Shown: piece after piece, positions 33,471 through 45,764 of the stretch | How the letters are laid out: every line of letters starts with the position of its first letter | Numbering within the stretch: position 1 is the stretch's first letter | Origin: Macrobrachium rosenbergii | Lineage: Eukaryota > Arthropoda > Malacostraca > Decapoda > Palaemonidae | Length of the DNA: 64,000 nucleotides | Reading direction: 5' to 3' | Assembly (NCBI RefSeq): GCF_040412425.1 | Contig: NC_089781.1 | Location: 50,854,727-50,918,726 of the forward strand | Program-made: the position numbers and the translations under genes | The notes under the pieces: model-generated | What the model saw: the letters and a program-made list of their open reading frames with translations, nothing else | Told to the model about the DNA's origin: nothing | The model's database searches: none

Positions 33471-35256
33471 ATGCAGAGAGTATTTGATGAATTACTGAAC
33501 ACGGTTAGACATTCACAATACGATTTAAGACCGTCAACAATTAGACGTAGCCGAATTTCAAGACTAAATTCCCACTCCGCTGTAGTGCAAGGATATACTA
33601 ACAATAATAACATGAATAACCAGAACCAAAACAGTGTTAATCATTCTAATACTACTAACAGTAATAATCATAGTAACAATACTAATAATACTCGCACCTT
33701 ACAATTTCGCAATATGAATCAAGCAGCTGTAATAACAAACGCCACACGCTTCTGTGGACAGGTGGATGATTCAAATCCTGACAAAAGTAGACTTGAATCC
33801 TATACTGTAAATCATTGGCTAGCAGATGCAGATAGTCGTATAATTTCAGGGGGAATAACAGATGAAAGAGCTAAAATAAATGAAGCCTTGTTGCTTGTCA
33901 GCTCAGAACATGGAGACGCACATAAAACTCTGAATTCCAAAAGTTTTAGCAAACTTGATAACTATGTAGAGTTTAAAGAAATTTGTTTATCACTCTGGGA
34001 ACCAGTAAATAACACCGACAGTTTATATAACATAACTAGATTCCTTAACCCGCAATATAAAACATTTGCTAATTTGTACACAAGCGTGGAAAATGCAATA
34101 GAGAAAATAACAGAAGACAAAGAAAACAGGCATTATTATATGAGAGATAAGACTCAGTTTGGGGATAGTGCCAGTAACTTAGTTGAGCTAAGACAAGTTT
34201 TAAATTACTTGTCATTTGGAACAATATATAACAGAAAAATAAAACTTGATCCCCAGAAAACAAGCCTTCAAACATTGAAGACAATGTGAGAAGAAATCCA
34301 AAAGAAAGAGATAAATCTATCCATGGAATTTGTGGAGAAGCACAAAATGAAAGGAAAGCAGAAATAATAAACTTTTTAAAAGAAAATAAGTTCTATGATA
34401 ATGCCAGACAAGATTTAGAGAAGACAGGTATTACTATAGGAGACAAGGATCAGTAAATGTTGGGGCTCGAACAACAAAGTGCCCAGAAATTATGTTTGAG
34501 AAAAAAAGAGTTTCGGCAGGCATGCATATTTAAAAGTATTTAAAAATTACGTGTCATTTGGAACCATATTTTTATCCAATCATATTCTTGGAGAAAGATG
34601 GAAAAGAAAGACTTTCAGAAAAATAAAACTTGATCCCAGAAAAACAAGCCTTCAAACATTGAAGACAATCAGATAACAGAGAAGAAATCAGCTTTTAAAC
34701 TGAAAAGATAAGATAAATCTATCCAAGGAATTTCTATAGGCTACCTAGGGAACAACAGAAGCGAGGCCAATTTTTTTGACACAAAATTAAAAGTAAAAAG
34801 TCTTCTGAAATAATAACCTAACTTTTTAAATTTGAATAATAAATGGGGTAATGATGATAATTCCAGTTACTTATGGGAGAAATTAAGGAAATAGACCAAA
34901 TACCTTCCAAGGAAATATGCCCAAAATACTAAAAGAAAATGGAATCCAGATCAAAGGGAAGAAACAATCAAACAAAGAGTGGACCTCACAAACCTTATAG
35001 ATATGGTCAAAACTCAAACACAAATAATTCAACCCAAGTGAACTATTCCGCTCAAGGAGCAAGACCAAAATCAGCCTGTGAAAACTGCGGGTATACAAAT
35101 CATTTTACAAACGAGTGTAGAAAACCTAGAATCTGCACGGTTTGTAAGAAAGTAGGACATTTAACAAAGAATTGCTGGTTTAGAACACAAGAAGGAAATA
35201 AAGAAATAGTTGAATTAAGCAGTAATTGCTCAACATCAAATAAGTCTTCAAGTCAA
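33471..35256 (+). pseudogene. errantivirus-like gag (capsid and zinc knuckles)
   Basis: The start chosen is the ATG at 33,471. The order is a basic N terminus, an Asn-rich spacer (about residues 45-80), a capsid-like helical region to 34,286, then broken sequence, then a nucleocapsid at 34,939-35,256 with two CCHC knuckles (CENCGYTNHFTNEC and CTVCKKVGHLTKNC). The first frame ends at a TGA at 34,287. About 300 bp of the C-terminal region is repeated in diverged form (34,190-34,460 and 34,535-34,900), which may have caused the frame loss. The protein would form the particle shell and bind RNA. Confidence 0.8.
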
Positions 35257-35367
35257 TGACAATTTATCCCTACACAGAATACCACAAGAAAGTCCCTTCA
35301 AGAAGATAATATAAGAGTAGAAGAATTAGCAAAAAGGGGAAGTGAAGGTTCATCCGCACTATCCTAT

Positions 35368-35712
35368 TTGCAGAGTAAAGAAGTTGTATTTTCCATGGAT
35401 GAAGAAGAAATAATCAGAAAGAATTTACCTATCATTAAAGTTCCAATACAGAATAAATTATGTACTGTCCTTATGGATTCAGGTAGTACTGTAAGCATAA
35501 CTGATAAACATGCATTAACAAATTACTTAGGCGTTAAAGAAACGCTAATTCAGGGTCAAAGCAAAATAATAAAGGGAGCAACGGGTAAACAGATTAAAAG
35601 TTTAGGAAATGTGAACTTAGAAATAGACCTTTCGTCACATAAAACTGTTGAAAGTTTTATAGTTCTAGAAGACAGATTTTTTCTGCACAGGTGTTGTTCT
35701 CATTTAATTTAA
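35368..35712 (+). pseudogene. retroviral-type aspartic protease (fragment)
   Basis: The frame has the catalytic LMDSGSTVSITD and a later LGNVNLEIDL strand, matching retropepsin-type proteases that act as dimers to cut Gag-Pol. It ends early at 35,712 and the following 440 bp to the next open frame contain several stops. It lies between nucleocapsid and RT, as expected. Confidence 0.75.
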
Positions 35713-36154
35713 TAAGGAGATGTGGAATCATCCTAAACTAAAAGGAAAGCAAGAAGAATTAACCTGAAACAGGATAATAAAAGGAGCGTATGCTTTGCGC
35801 CTGAAGAAGAAAAGTTTCACCCAAATCTGATCAGTTTGTCTGAGACGACTTCAACAAGCGAGAAAGACATACATAAAATAACTTATCATCAAGAGAACAA
35901 TCAAAATAAATTGGAAAGGATTAGAAAAGAGGAATTTCCACAATCACAGACTAGAAACGTTAAGATGTGCACATCCAGAAATTATATCCTCCAGAGAAAG
36001 AAATGACCCAGAAATAAATAAAGGTGATCCCCAATCTTCTGAATATGACGAGGAACAAGACATTTATGAAGATAAATATGCAGAAATAAATACAGATAGT
36101 TATAGCAATGTAGTAATCAGTTGTGATAATGAAGGGAAATTAGTAAATGAGGTA

Positions 36155-37380
36155 GTGTTGTTAAACAAAATAAATAAAGTAGATATAAATAATATAACAG
36201 CAGTAACTGAAGAAACTAGTATAGATGCAGAACATTGTTACTTTGCAGATATAAAAGATGAAGAAATATGTTGTGTAAGCACTGCTGATAAAGTACAATT
36301 CATACTAAACAGACAGGTAATTTTGCATCCAAAGTGTTTAACAAAAATACATCTAAGGGGAAAAGAAGAGATAGAAGTTAAAGACGTTCTTTTACTAAAT
36401 GAAGAGTTACCAGAGTTTGTCAGAATGGATAATTCTTTAGTCCACATGAAGGGTGATACTTGCAAAGTTTATGTCCAAAACTACTCAGATAACAAACTGA
36501 CACTATATGCAGGCATTGTCTTTTGCAAAGGAATGCCTATTAACAATCCATTACTAACATTAGAAGAAAAAGCATTTTTCTCTAACTGGTCAAAGATCTG
36601 AATTAAGCAAAGTGAATAAAACAGATTTTCCAGGAAACAAAGATAGATTAATTCAAGTATTAGAAAAATATAGAGATGTAACAGCTATAGAAGGAGATAA
36701 ATTAGGTAGAACAAATGTCCTAAGACATAAAATCGTATTAGATGATAGAACAAACCCATTCTTTATTCCTAATTACAGATTACCAATAAGCCAAAGACCC
36801 ATAGTTGATAATTTGATAGAAGAAATGAAGAAAGATGGGGTAGTCATTCCTTCTAAATCTCCATATAATTCTCCATTACTACTTGTTCAAAAGAAAGATG
36901 GAAATTGGAGACTTGTGATAGATTATAGAAAGTTAAATTCCAACACCGTCTGCAAGAGAATGCCAATGCCAGTGATTCAAGATGTTAGCTCAATTAGGAG
37001 GTGCAAGGATATTTTCATCATTAGATTTACTTAGTGGATACTGGCAAGTACCTTTAGACGAAGAGTCAAAACCATACACAGCCTTTAGCACACATAAAGA
37101 ACACTTGCAATTTGAAGTCATGCCATTTGGACTCACTTCTCTGCCCTTTAACGTTTGTTAGATTAATGCTTCAAATACTAGGGGATATAGAAAATGTTGC
37201 AGTTTAGTTAGATGATGTTATCATTTTTAGCAAAGATTTAGAAAGTCACCTCAAAACTTTAGAAATAGTCCTAGAAAGATTAAGAAGAGCAGGATTAAAA
37301 ATCAAGTTAAAGAAATGTCAATTCTTAATGAAATCTTTGGAATATTTAGGACATGTAATTAGTGAAGATGATCTCGAATG
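36155..37380 (+). pseudogene. errantivirus-like reverse transcriptase (broken)
   Basis: A linker domain (36,155-36,601) precedes RT. RT motifs include KDGVVIPSKSPYNSPLLLVQ and WRLVIDYRKLN; after a frame slip near 36,995 come SLDLLSGYWQVPLDE and FEVMPFGLT. The catalytic box reads LDD with a TAG stop at the codon before it (37,205-37,207). Later sequence (FSKDLESHLKTLEIVLERL, LKKCQFL, YLGHVIS) is the RT connection. A second slip lies near 37,370. It would synthesise cDNA but is inactivated. Confidence 0.85.
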
Positions 37381-39279
37381 CAAGCAGGCAAGATAAAAGC
37401 AATAGTTGAATATCCAGCTCCTATAAATTTGAAAGCACCGAGACGATTCCTAGGAATGGTAGGCTACTATAGACCTTTTGTTAAGGGTTTTGCAACAATA
37501 GCCAAACCATTAACAGAATTAACAAAGAAAGATGTCAAACATGAATGGAATAAAGAGCAAGAGACAGCCTTCCAAACGCTAAAGTGTAAAATGACAAGGA
37601 ATCCTATATTAGTCTACCCAGATTTCTCCAAAGACTTTTACTTAGCCTGTGATGCCTCAAGTACCGGGCTAGGGGCTGTATTATTACAAAAGGACAAAAC
37701 AAGAATGAGAGCAGTATATTATGCCAGTAGAGTCTTAAATGCTGCAGAGAGAAATTATAGTGCAATAGAAAGAGAATGTTTAGCATTATACTGGGGTCTA
37801 AGGAAACTTAGACACATAATCTTAGGACATAAAGTCAATGTACTTACTGATCACAAACCAATTTGTGATTTGTTTAAGAAGAGAACTTTTACAAATAACA
37901 TGAAATTCATCAGATGGTTCATTAGTGTAGTAGAATTTGCCCCAGAATTCAGATATATCCCAGGAAAATTTAATACACTTGCAGATGCATTATCCAGATC
38001 CCAAGAGGAAACAGAGAAATGTATTACCACTAATACCTTTTGTTTTAGCTGTCAAGTAGTAGACTTAGATTTAGAAAGGGTACAAATACAAGGGATGGAT
38101 ACAGAAATCAGGCATATAATAGGACAATTATTGACAGATGAATCTTCAAAACCTGACTTTGTTTTAATTAATGGTTTATTATATACAAGACCAACAGCGA
38201 AGAATGGTTATTCTCGTTTATACATTCCAAAATCACTAATCAGAGAAGTTTTGGAACTAACCCACTCATACAAGTTAGCAGGACATCCTGGAATCAAAAA
38301 GACAAGTAGGATCTTAACCAGAATTTATTTTTGGCCCCATTGTAGTGAAGATGCCAAGAACTTTGTACAAAATTGTGTAGTTTGTAATAGAAATAAAGGT
38401 AACATAAATCCAAAAGCTCCACTTGAAAAATACCCATCGGAGCTGAATCCATTTCAGGTCATTTCAATGGACTTTTTAGGTCCATTTCCTACAACTGTTA
38501 GGGGGAATTAACAAATATTAGTCTTTTTAGACTATCTAACAAGATATGTAGAGATTGCACCAGTAAGAAATAGAGATGCAATTACAGTAGCAGAAGCTCT
38601 TAAATCTAGAATTATTACGAGCCATTCATGTCCACAAGTTCTCCTTTCTGATAATGCAGCTGAATTTACTAGTGAACTTTTAAGAAATATATGTGAATAT
38701 TATGAGATAAATAAATGTCAAATAACAGCATATAAACCAAGTTCAAATGGAGCAGTAGAAAGAACAAATCGTAAAATAAAGGATATCCTGAAAACTTTAG
38801 TTAAACCTAATACAGAAGACTGGGATTTAGCTTTGGAAGACGTACAGTTTACTATAAATTATACTGTAAGTGAAACGGTAGGAGAATCACCACACTACTT
38901 GTTATATGGATACGAGAAGAGACTACCAAATAAGTTACTAGATGATGCCACACCACCCCGACATACTTATAACTATGATGACTATCTTGCCTGGAAAACT
39001 AGACGTACGTATGAAAACGATCAAACAGACGAGGACTAGACTTAAGGAAGCTCAGAGTGTCCAAGCAAAATACTATGACAAAAATACAGCTAAACCAAAA
39101 ATTGTAGTAGGTCCTCAGGTATATGTTCAGAATCATATTCCAGAAGGTCCAAATGTAAAAGTATGACCAAAGTTTCATGGTCCTTATGGGGTATTAGAAG
39201 TGTTAAAATTAAATAAGCTAAAGATCATAAGTGAGAGTGATTTAAAAGAAAGAATTATTTATAACAATCATGTAAGGTA
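37378..39279 (+). pseudogene. RNase H and integrase (in-frame stops)
   Basis: RNase H: CDASSTGLGAVLLQ, RNYSAIERECLAL, LTDHKP. Integrase zinc finger: THSYKLAGHPG with CVVCNRNKG (HHCC). Catalytic core: first Asp in ISMDFLGPFP, second in LLSDNAAEF, Glu in AVERTNR, so the DDE triad is complete. A TAA at 38,509-38,511 interrupts the core, after which the frame stays open to 39,039; a frame slip near 39,000 leads into a GPY/F-like block (GPYGVLEV) near 39,180. The enzyme would insert the cDNA. The stop prevents a full-length product. Confidence 0.87.
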
Positions 39280-39441
39280 ATAAAAAAAACAGACAATTGG
39301 TCCAATAAAAGAATAGCTGAATTATTGAAAGAAGATAAACAGGAACCAATAAATTACAAATATAACTTAAGAAAAAGATAAATTTATGTAAAGTGTTGAG
39401 CTGTTATATATAAACAATATATGTAAACATTAAAATACCTC

Positions 39442-42400
39442 ATGTATCTAGAATATCCAATAAGGCTTATTCTTACAAATACAAACGTGCGGTTCTTCTT
39501 GATTATCATAACACTGCTTTGTGTCATCCGAGGTGGTGATCCAGAAGGGTGCACTACTAGAGAAAAAGGAATCTGTGAAATTAACCCTTTAACGCCGAAG
39601 CCCTATTTATAAAAACGTCTCCCGTATGCCGGCAGCGTTCGGTGAGTTAGCACCAAAGCAGAAAAAAAGTTTTTTTCAAAAAACCACAGCACGCTTAGTT
39701 TTTATGATTAAGAGTTCATTTTTGGCTCCTTTTTTTGTCATTGCCTGAAGTTTAGTATGCAACCATCAGAAATGAAAAAAAATATCATTATCATATATAA
39801 ATATTGGAATATATGACAGCAAAAAAGAACTCTTATATAATTGTATACAAATCGTGCTGTAAGCAAAACGGTTAAAGCTAATGAGTTAATTTTTTTTAGT
39901 TGTATTGTAAACTAAATTGCGATGATTTTGGTATATAACAAATTCTAAAACGATCAAAGCAACACAGAGAAAATATTATCACAAAATGATGCATGAATTC
40001 GTAACGCGCGAACGTAAAAAAATGTATTTTTCAAAAATTCACCATAAATCGAAATATTGTGCTAGAGACTTCCCGTTTGTTGAAAAATGAAGCTAATTGA
40101 TTGAATATTACTAGACTGTAAGTGTTTTAGCTTACAATTGCAGTTTTCGACCATTTTGGTCGAGTTAAAGTTGACCGAAAGTACAATTTTTTCTATTATT
40201 GTGATTTATATGGAAATATTTCAAAACCGATAAAAGCTAAAACCATGAGTTAGTTTTTTGTTGTATTGTACATGAAATTGCGCACATTTTCATATATAAA
40301 ACTTTATGCAACGACTAATATAAAGCGGTGCAAATATTACGACAACGAGACGAAAAGAATTTCTGAGATGTTGGCCGAGTTACGCAAGCAGACGAAGGAA
40401 AATGTTTTTTTAAAAATTCACCATAAATCAAAATATTGTGCTAGAGACTTCCAATTTATTGCAAAATGAAGTTAAACGATTGAATATTACTAGAATGTAA
40501 GAGTTTTAGCTTACAATTGCGTTTTTACCATTTCGGTCGAGTTAAAGTTGACTGAAGGTTGAAATTTTGGCAGTTATCGTGATTTATGTGAAAATATTTC
40601 AAAACTGATAAAAGCTACAACCATGAGCTATTTTCTGTTGTATTCTACATGAAATTGTGCACATTTTCATATATAAAAGTTTATGTAACGACTAATGTAA
40701 AATGATGCAAACATTACGACAACACGACGAAAGAATTTCCGAGATGTTCGGCCGAGTTACCGCACGCAGACGTAAGGAAAAAAATTTTTTTTTCAGAAAT
40801 TCACCATAAATCGAAATATTGTACTAGAGACTTCCAGTTTGTTGCAGAATGAAGGTACATGATTGAATATTACTAGAATGTAAGAGTTTTAGCTTATAAT
40901 TGCGTTTTTTTAACATTTCGGTCGAGTTAAAGTTGACCAAAGCTTGAAATTTTGGCAGTTATCGTGATTTATATGAAAATATTTCAAAACTGATAAAAGC
41001 TACAACCATGAGTTATTTTCTGTTGTATTCTACATGAAATTGCACACATTTCCATATATAAAACTTTATGTAACGACTAATATAAAACAGTGCAAACATT
41101 ACGAATAACGTGATTTAAAGAATTTCTGGCGCGGACATAAGGAAAAAGTTTTTTCAGAAATTCACCATAAATCGAAATATTGTGCTAGAGACTTCCAATT
41201 GGTTGCAAAATGAAGGTAAATGATTGAATATTACTAGATCGTAAGAGTTTTAGCTTAAAATTGCGTTTTTTACCATTTTGGTCGAGTCAAAGTTGACCTA
41301 AGGTTGAAATTTTGGCAGTTATCGTGGTTTATATGAAAATATTTCCAAACTGATAAAAGCTACAACCATGGGTTGTATTTTGCTGTATTGTACATGAAAT
41401 TGCACACATTTTCATATATAAAACTTTATGTAACGGCTAATATAGAACAGTGCAAAAATTACAACAAAATGACGAAAGAATTTATGAAATTTTCGGCTGA
41501 GTTACCGCCCATGCGTAAGAAGAAAGTTTTTTCAAAAATTCACCATAAATCGAAATATTGTGCTAGAGACTTCCAATTTGTTGCAAAATGAAGGTACATG
41601 ATTGAATATTACTAGAATGTAAGAGTTTTAGCTTACAATTGCGTTTTTCGACCATTTCGGTCGAGTCAAAGTTGACCGAAGGTTGAATTTTTTTGTAGTC
41701 GACGCACGGCACGCCCACGGCACCCAACAGACAATTTTAGTCGACGTATGATATGTCCAATAGGCGTTTAAGGGTTAATAAAGGACCTCGGAATAGTAAG
41801 TATTGATATTACATCAGTGCTTATCAATGAAGTGACATTGAAAGATGTTCAAGGGGAATTGAAAACAATAATACATAAAAGTGAAAATAAAAGTGTCTTA
41901 CCATGGATGGAAAAACTAGATAATGACATAGGAAGTGTGTTAAATACAAGATCCAAATGATCCCTCTTACCTTTTATAGGAACAGCACTTAATCAACTGT
42001 TCGGTGTTGCAACTGATTCTAATGTAGAAAAAGAAAGGGCCCGTATAGACAAGCTGGAGCACTGGGCAGCAACAAGGGGCATTGTATTTAATAAAGTGAT
42101 ACAATATCAAAACTTAAATAAGCAAGAGTTAGAAAAACTAAAAGTATTCATTAATGCAGTGAATCACAACATTAGTAGAGAAATTAATGTAATAATTGAC
42201 GAACAATATTTAAATACCTTTATGAATAATGTTAGAACTCTCTTGCAAGACCACAAAAATATGTTAAATGCCATTTTGTTAGCCTATAAAGGAATATTAA
42301 GCCCAACATTAATTACTCCAAGGGAGTTAGAGGGCATAGTTAGTGATTTTTTGGTAGAAGGACATTATACCCCTATGGTAAAGGATGTCATGGTCTACTA

Positions 42401-42573
42401 TAGTTTGGTTTACAAACAAGATTATTTTAAGTGTTACCATTTAATCAAAAGATGCAGATGTACTGATGCCCATACATCCTTTTCCCATGTTGATAAAGGA
42501 AAAGGAAAATGTCAACCACATCAATTTTGCATTAGAAGAAATGGCAATGATGCCATTTATTACTGATGTTCAA
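39442..42573 (+). pseudogene. errantivirus-like env, split by inserted element
   Basis: ATG at 39,442 starts a hydrophobic signal-peptide-like segment (about residues 17-30). An inserted TTAA element fills 39,585-41,774. The two flanks of the insert read in the same frame around TTAA, showing it was coding. A basic cleavage-like site near 41,950 is followed at once by a TGA (41,957-41,959) and then a hydrophobic, Gly-containing fusion-peptide-like stretch and long heptad-like helices (42,096-42,360). A Cys-rich segment near 42,440-42,540 leads into a frame loss, and the end is lost at the next element. The family mediates membrane fusion; this copy is non-functional. At least one further frame slip lies between signal peptide and body. 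Confidence 0.8.
39585..41774 (+). mobile_element. satellite-carrying TTAA element, copy 2
   Basis: A 2190-bp insertion with perfect TTAA duplication (39,581-39,584 and 41,775-41,778). Ends are CCCTTTAACGCC and GGCGTTTAAGGG. The interior holds about five ~378-bp units (AATTCACCATAAAT near 40,029, 40,418, 40,799, 41,160 and 41,538). No transposase frame is present. It sits in env and reads in the same orientation as copy 1. Confidence 0.92.
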
Positions 42574-42577
42574 TTAA

Positions 42578-44412
42578 CCCTTTAACGTCAACTTGACGTA
42601 TTTTACGTTGACAAAAGTTGTCTGTCGGGTGCCAAGTGGATGTAAAATATGTCGACTACAAAAAGTTTTTTAAATGTTCGCGGAAAAATACTTATAGGCC
42701 TCGTTTGCAAAAAATTTTAAATCACGCGCCTTGAGGGATGCTGGGAGTTCACGGGTCACACTGTTGTTTTGTTTACAAGCGTGACCCAGCTGCACATGCA
42801 CGAATTTCTTTCTTATCCCAAAAGAAAGCATCAGCTTGCTCTGCTGAAAATCTCAAAAATTCTTTAGTCACTTTGCGTAACTTTTGCACCATTAGCCGTT
42901 ACATAAAGTTTTATATATGAAAATGTGCGCTATTTCATGCAGAATACACCTAAAAATAACTCATGGTTGTATCTTTTATCAATTTTGACATATTTTCATA
43001 TAAATCACGATAAGTGCCAAAATTTCAACCTTCAGTCAACTTTGACTGGACCGAAATGGTTGAAAATGCAATTGTAAGCTAAAACTCTTACATTCTAGTA
43101 ATATTCAATCATTTACCTTCATTTTGCAACAAACGAGAAGTCTCTAGCACAATATTTTGATTTATGGTGAATTTTTTAAAAAACTTTTTTCTTACGTCCG
43201 CACTAACTCTGCTGAAAATCTCAGAAATTCTTTAGTCACTTTGTTGTAATTTCTGCACCGTTTTCTATTAGCCATTACATAAAGTTTCTTATATGAAAAT
43301 GTGCACAATTTCATGTAGAATACAACAAAAAATAACTCAAGGTTGTAGCTTTTATCAATTTTGACATGTTCATATAAATCAAGATGCCAAAATTTCAACC
43401 TTCAGTCAACTTTGACTCAACTGAAATGGTCGAAAAATGCAATTGTAAGCTAAAACTCTTACATTTTAGTAATATTCAATCACTTACCTTTATTTTGCAA
43501 CAAACGAGAAGTCTCTAGCACAATATTTCGATTTATGGTGAATTTTTGAAAAAACTTTTTCCTTAGGTCCGTGCTAACTCTGCTGAAAATCTTGTAAGAG
43601 CCTGACGCTGTCTCTTCCAAACACGTGTGTGTGTTCGTCGTCCATCGGAGTGGACAAGACAACAAGAGCATCTCGTTTTCTTTCTCTAAAGGAACACAAT
43701 TTCAACCATACAATATTTCCGTCTGTTTCTCCTAATCATTGTTGTCTTGATGTATGTACAATCACCACTACTTGCATTGCCATGCAAGCATTCTAATCAT
43801 GTACTCATAATGTTCCAACAAATCTTCTGTATCAAACTGTGTGTATGTTTCTGTTTGTGAAGAAGCCAAACGTTTCGCCACTCCAATGGACAACGAACAC
43901 ACGAACACACACGTTTGGAAGAGACGGCGTCAGGCTCTTACAATCTCAGAAATTCTTTAGTCACTTTGTCGTAACTTTTGCACCATTTTCTATTAGCTGT
44001 TACATAAAGTTTTATATATGAAAATGTGTGCAATTTCATGTAGAATACAACAAAAATAACTCATGGTTGTAGCTTTTATCAATTTTGACATATTTTCATA
44101 TAAATCATGATAAGTGCCAAAATTTCAACCTTCGGTCAACTTTGACTCTACCGAAATGGTCGAAAAATGCAATTGTAAGCTAAAACTCTTACATTCTAGT
44201 AATATTCAATCATTTACCTTCATTTTGCAACACACGAGAAGTCTCTAGCACAATATTTCGATTTATGGTGAATTTTTGAAAAAACTTTTTCCTTACGTCC
44301 GCGCTAACTCTGCTGAAAATCTCAGAAATTCTTTAGTCACTTTGTCATAATTTTTGCAGCATTTTCTAGTAGCCGTTACATAAAGTTTTATATATGAAAA
44401 TGTGTGCAATTT
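42578..44412 (-). mobile_element. satellite-carrying TTAA element, copy 3 (truncated)
   Basis: Starts CCCTTTAACGTC after TTAA (42,574-42,577) in the opposite orientation to copies 1 and 2. It has the subterminal block also seen at the right end of copy 1, then about three ~378-bp units (TTATGGTGAATTTT near 43,165, 43,536 and 44,265). It ends abruptly at about 44,412 at the junction with DIRS-3, without its second terminus. A 352-bp hairpin element is nested in it. Confidence 0.85.
43592..43943. mobile_element. 352-bp hairpin MITE nested in TTAA element copy 3
   Basis: Long imperfect terminal inverted repeats of about 65 bp start TTGTAAGAGCCTGACGC and end in their complement. The uninterrupted satellite unit reads GAAAATCTCAGAAATT, so the target was TC or ATC and was duplicated by 2-3 bp. 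No coding capacity. It shares its stem with the 77-bp element at 28,457-28,533. The superfamily is not clear. Confidence 0.82.
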
Positions 44413-45760
44413 CAACTTTTCCTGCGGATATTTCTGTTCCTCCTTCCAAGGTGTTCAATGTGGGTTCGGCTTTGGTTCTGGGTCATCAGGGAGTTCTTCC
44501 TCCCTCTTCCTTAATCAGTGTGACTTCAGCTCTGGATACCTGCCCTGGCGTTGGGTGGATCGGGTGTTGTGGCGCCTCTGCTTGCAGGGGTGGGGGTTTG
44601 TCGCCCAGGTGTGGTTGGCCCAGGTGTTATGTCATCGTCGCTGGGTGGTGCGGGATTTGCGCAGCCAAGTGCGTCTGACTCAACAGTTTTGTCATCAGCT
44701 TTAGTTGGTACAGGGTTTGCGCAACCGGGTTACGGTTGGCTCAGGTATGATAGGGTCAGGTATGTCAGGTGTTGGTCTCGCACATCCTGGTGTAGTGAGT
44801 TCCAGGTTATCGGATGCAGCTCTTCCGGGTGGTCAGTCTGTCTCTTTTCCTGTCCCGGTTTGGTTGGACCAGTCTGACAGAGAATGCTCTTTTGAAGAAG
44901 AGGAGCCGGCACCAGATATAGGTTTTTTCTCCAGTGAATAAAGGCAAATATAAGTGGATGGTGGACTTTAACCATTCTCTCTATTCGCAGTCCAGGCTCC
45001 TGAGGAACCTACACAACCAAACCAAGCAATGTTTAAATCGCTGTATGCAACTAAACCAGTAGTCTCCCAATCATCAAGTAAACTGGTCTGGTTTGGCCGA
45101 GTTGGGCAGGTGTTGAGAGAGGCAGACTCTAGGTTATCTTCTCTTATCAGGTCAGGTAGACATGATTCAACCTTGCTTCCTAATCGGAAGGGGTTCTATA
45201 GGGTAGCGGGTAACCCTTCTGCTGGTGTCAGAGTTCCTCTCAATGAATCTGTTGAGGCTCTTCTCTCTCGGGTTCCTTCGTCAAATCATTTAGTAGCGGT
45301 TACATCTCGTGAGGCTTGTATTTTGGAGGACACTTTTCGCAGCCAGTCTGAGGCCTTGTCCCACTCTTTGTGGATGTCTGGGTTGATGGGGTTTTCTCAA
45401 ACAAGTTGGATATACTCCCTCCGATCCTGTACTGTTTGACAACCTCATCACTTCGATTTCGATGGGGTTGGCATACCAAGCTAACATTTCAGCTGGCTGT
45501 ACAACGTTCTTTGGCAAGAATCTGGACATACATAAGAGGGTTCTGTTGAGGGCGCCTTTTTGCGCTCTGAACAGTCTTTTTTGAGAAGAGGATGTCTCCT
45601 CCATAGTCAATTTCGTGTCGTCGTCGTCAGCAGTAGCGTCACAGGAGGCTATGATTCATGTGGCTGCTCAGGGTTCAGATGATGTGGCCAGTATGACGAA
45701 CTTTGTTGCCTCTAACTCATGTCTCCGGTGTCGGCAATTATGCATCGCCGAAGGTACAGA
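44413..45760 (+). pseudogene. DIRS-3 Gag-like ORF1 (truncated, frameshifted)
   Basis: Low-complexity Gly/Ser/Val-rich sequence at 44.4-44.9 kb, with a repeated GFAQP motif, leads to an acidic stretch (SFEEEEPAPDIGFFSSE). After a slip a frame at 45,029-45,439 reads READSRLSSLIRSGRHDST and SGLMGFSQTSW, DIRS ORF1-like. Sequence continues in another frame (ISMGLAYQANISAG, CALNSLF) to about 45,760. The start is lost at the truncation. Confidence 0.65.
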
Positions 45761-45764
45761 ATGT

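Larger units (their letters stand above)
31888..42573 (+). mobile_element. errantivirus-like (Gypsy/Metaviridae) element, degraded
   Basis: A plus-strand element with gag, protease, RT, RNase H, integrase and env in retroviral order. The env with signal peptide and fusion-like region places it with insect-type errantiviruses (established for Gypsy-like elements); the sublineage is inference. It has frameshifts and in-frame stops in gag, RT, integrase and env, and a 2.2-kb element is inserted in env. The right end is cut by another TTAA element at 42,578, so no 3' LTR is visible. Confidence 0.88.
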
